Shown piece after piece: positions 63,301 through 64,000 of a DNA stretch of 64,000 nt. The notes beneath the pieces were generated by a model. It saw only the letters and a program-made list of their open reading frames with translations. It made no database searches and had not been told where the DNA came from. Numbering within the stretch: the stretch's first letter is position 1; each line of letters begins with the position of its first letter. Source of the stretch: Metridium senile (lineage: Eukaryota > Cnidaria > Anthozoa > Actiniaria > Metridiidae). Position numbers and translations under genes: made by a program. The stretch covers positions 20,929,668 through 20,993,667 of the forward strand of contig OX459097.1 in assembly GCA_949775045.1 (NCBI GenBank). Direction: 5' to 3'.

Positions 63301-64000
63301 TGTAGCCTATACTATTACTCTGACTGTCTCTTTTTTATCATTGCATGTTACTTTTGTGCATTATCCTTAGAGTTTTGATCTGGCTGTGTCATTGATCTTG
63401 ATAATACAAGATATGAATGATTTATCTGATTTTGATTTGCCTTGGAGGTTTTAAATAGTGTTGGGTTGAATTAGTATCTTTAACACTAGTGCCCTTTTTG
63501 CTTAGAAGAGAACCACAGGTGTACTTTCCACATTACTTTGATTTTGCAGCCACTTGCTGCACTGATGAAGAAATCTGCAAATGCATGTTTCTCTTGCTAA
63601 AAATCTAAATTCTAACGAAATGATTATTGTTTTCTGATGTAACTAAGAAGATTTCCATGATGATGATGCCTGGTAGAAAGTGATGCAAAATCAGCTGAAA
63701 GTCATGATATTACAGGTGCTTCCATATCACAAGCTCGAATATAATCCATACCAAGCACTTGATACCAAGATCAACGACCGTTTAAAATTATACTTTGTTA
63801 AATTGTCATAATTGTTGTTCTCTTCATTTATTTAATCAGAACATTGTACATGATTGTACAATGTAATTTTTTTAATAATCATTAACTTGATTTCTTAAAA
63901 ACTATATTGACTTGTTATGTTGGAATGCTGACCGAAAAAAAACACTTCACTCATTCACTCATTCTGCAAGACAGCAACGTAAGTGAGAAACACCTTCTCC
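60366..64000 (+). pseudogene. Gene D: duplicated copy of gene C, damaged at exon 3 (partial)
   Basis: Exon 1 (60,366-60,383, MDDLKD, donor GTATGT) and exon 2 (60,940-60,981, IFEEQVSNLNEEEK) are identical to gene C. At exon 3 a deletion removed the acceptor TCAACAG and the first 14 nt, leaving CATTCTGCAAGACAGCAAC and the GTAAGT donor (63,979). Without an acceptor, exon 3 should be skipped; since it is 33 nt, skipping would keep the frame. Exon 4 is beyond the window. It could be a pseudogene, a shorter isoform or an assembly error at the window edge. Confidence 0.45.
61027..63545 (-). pseudogene. Tandem decayed minus-strand coiled-coil exons (copy 2)
   Basis: Second copy of the 34,160-36,640 array, carrying the same frame switches and stops. 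The decay therefore predates the segmental duplication. Confidence 0.45.

Larger units (their letters stand above)
53410..63947 (+). repeat. Segmental duplication, copy 2 (~10.5 kb)
   Basis: Partner of 26,660-37,042. Differences visible: ~127 bp extra at 55,330-55,470 (a LINE-tail-like segment ending TTTTTTAATAAACT), small extra pieces near 61,990 and 62,225, and a 446-bp deletion replaced by 12 bp at 63,948-63,959. After this the match to copy 1 resumes inside exon 3 of the gene (63,960 = 37,489), so the duplication continues past the window end. Confidence 0.95.

Overview
This is a stretch of an animal nuclear genome, most likely a cnidarian (coral, anemone or hydroid type). It is AT-rich and gene-poor, with tiny exons separated by GT..AG introns. 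It is crowded with transposons typical of such genomes: L2/CR1-like LINEs, a Penelope-like element, many short inverted-repeat elements (MITEs), a Polinton/Maverick-type element and a processed TRAF-like pseudogene. I see no bacterial operons, no CRISPR array and no intact rRNA. The cnidarian assignment is an inference from element content; another aquatic invertebrate is possible.

Layout. 1-10.1 kb: the last coding exon of a gene whose body lies off the left edge, then MITEs, a Penelope-like fragment with a hammerhead-like motif, a hairpin element, a 3'-truncated LINE on the minus strand, a short tandem repeat and two copies of a dispersed repeat carrying a small ORF. 11.5-16.5 kb: a predicted four-exon plus-strand gene (gene B) whose second exon holds about 90 Glu-Gly dipeptides. 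18.1-21.9 kb: a LINE 3' end split by a 3.1-kb CAC...GTG-ended DNA transposon that contains a (TTTG)n block. 22-26 kb: dispersed repeats, the TRAF pseudogene and a (TCAG)n block. 26.7-37.0 kb and 53.4-63.9 kb: two direct copies of a segment of about 10.4 kb, each carrying the first exons of a small four-exon gene (gene C complete, gene D damaged at exon 3) and a decayed minus-strand exon array. 41.0-46.45 kb: a 5,438-bp near-perfect palindrome. 46.5-53.4 kb: nested MITEs and LINE relics.

Genes A-D look like a local tandem family. They share an 18-nt coding start exon, an acidic second exon, a 33-nt third exon and a short C-terminal exon, all joined in phase 0. No known domain is recognised, so function is unassigned.

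The most unusual object is the palindrome at 41,017-46,454. Two identical 2,694-bp arms flank a 50-bp spacer. The outer ends start 5'-AGTAGTATAGG and are bordered by a 6-bp direct repeat (TCCGCT), as expected for Polinton integration. Each arm carries a small Cys/His-motif gene, an acidic-protein gene with a TATA box, a 5'-damaged tRNA-Trp sequence, and several arrays with roughly 10-11-bp period. It is best read as an integrated snap-back derivative in which one Polinton end was duplicated in inverted orientation.
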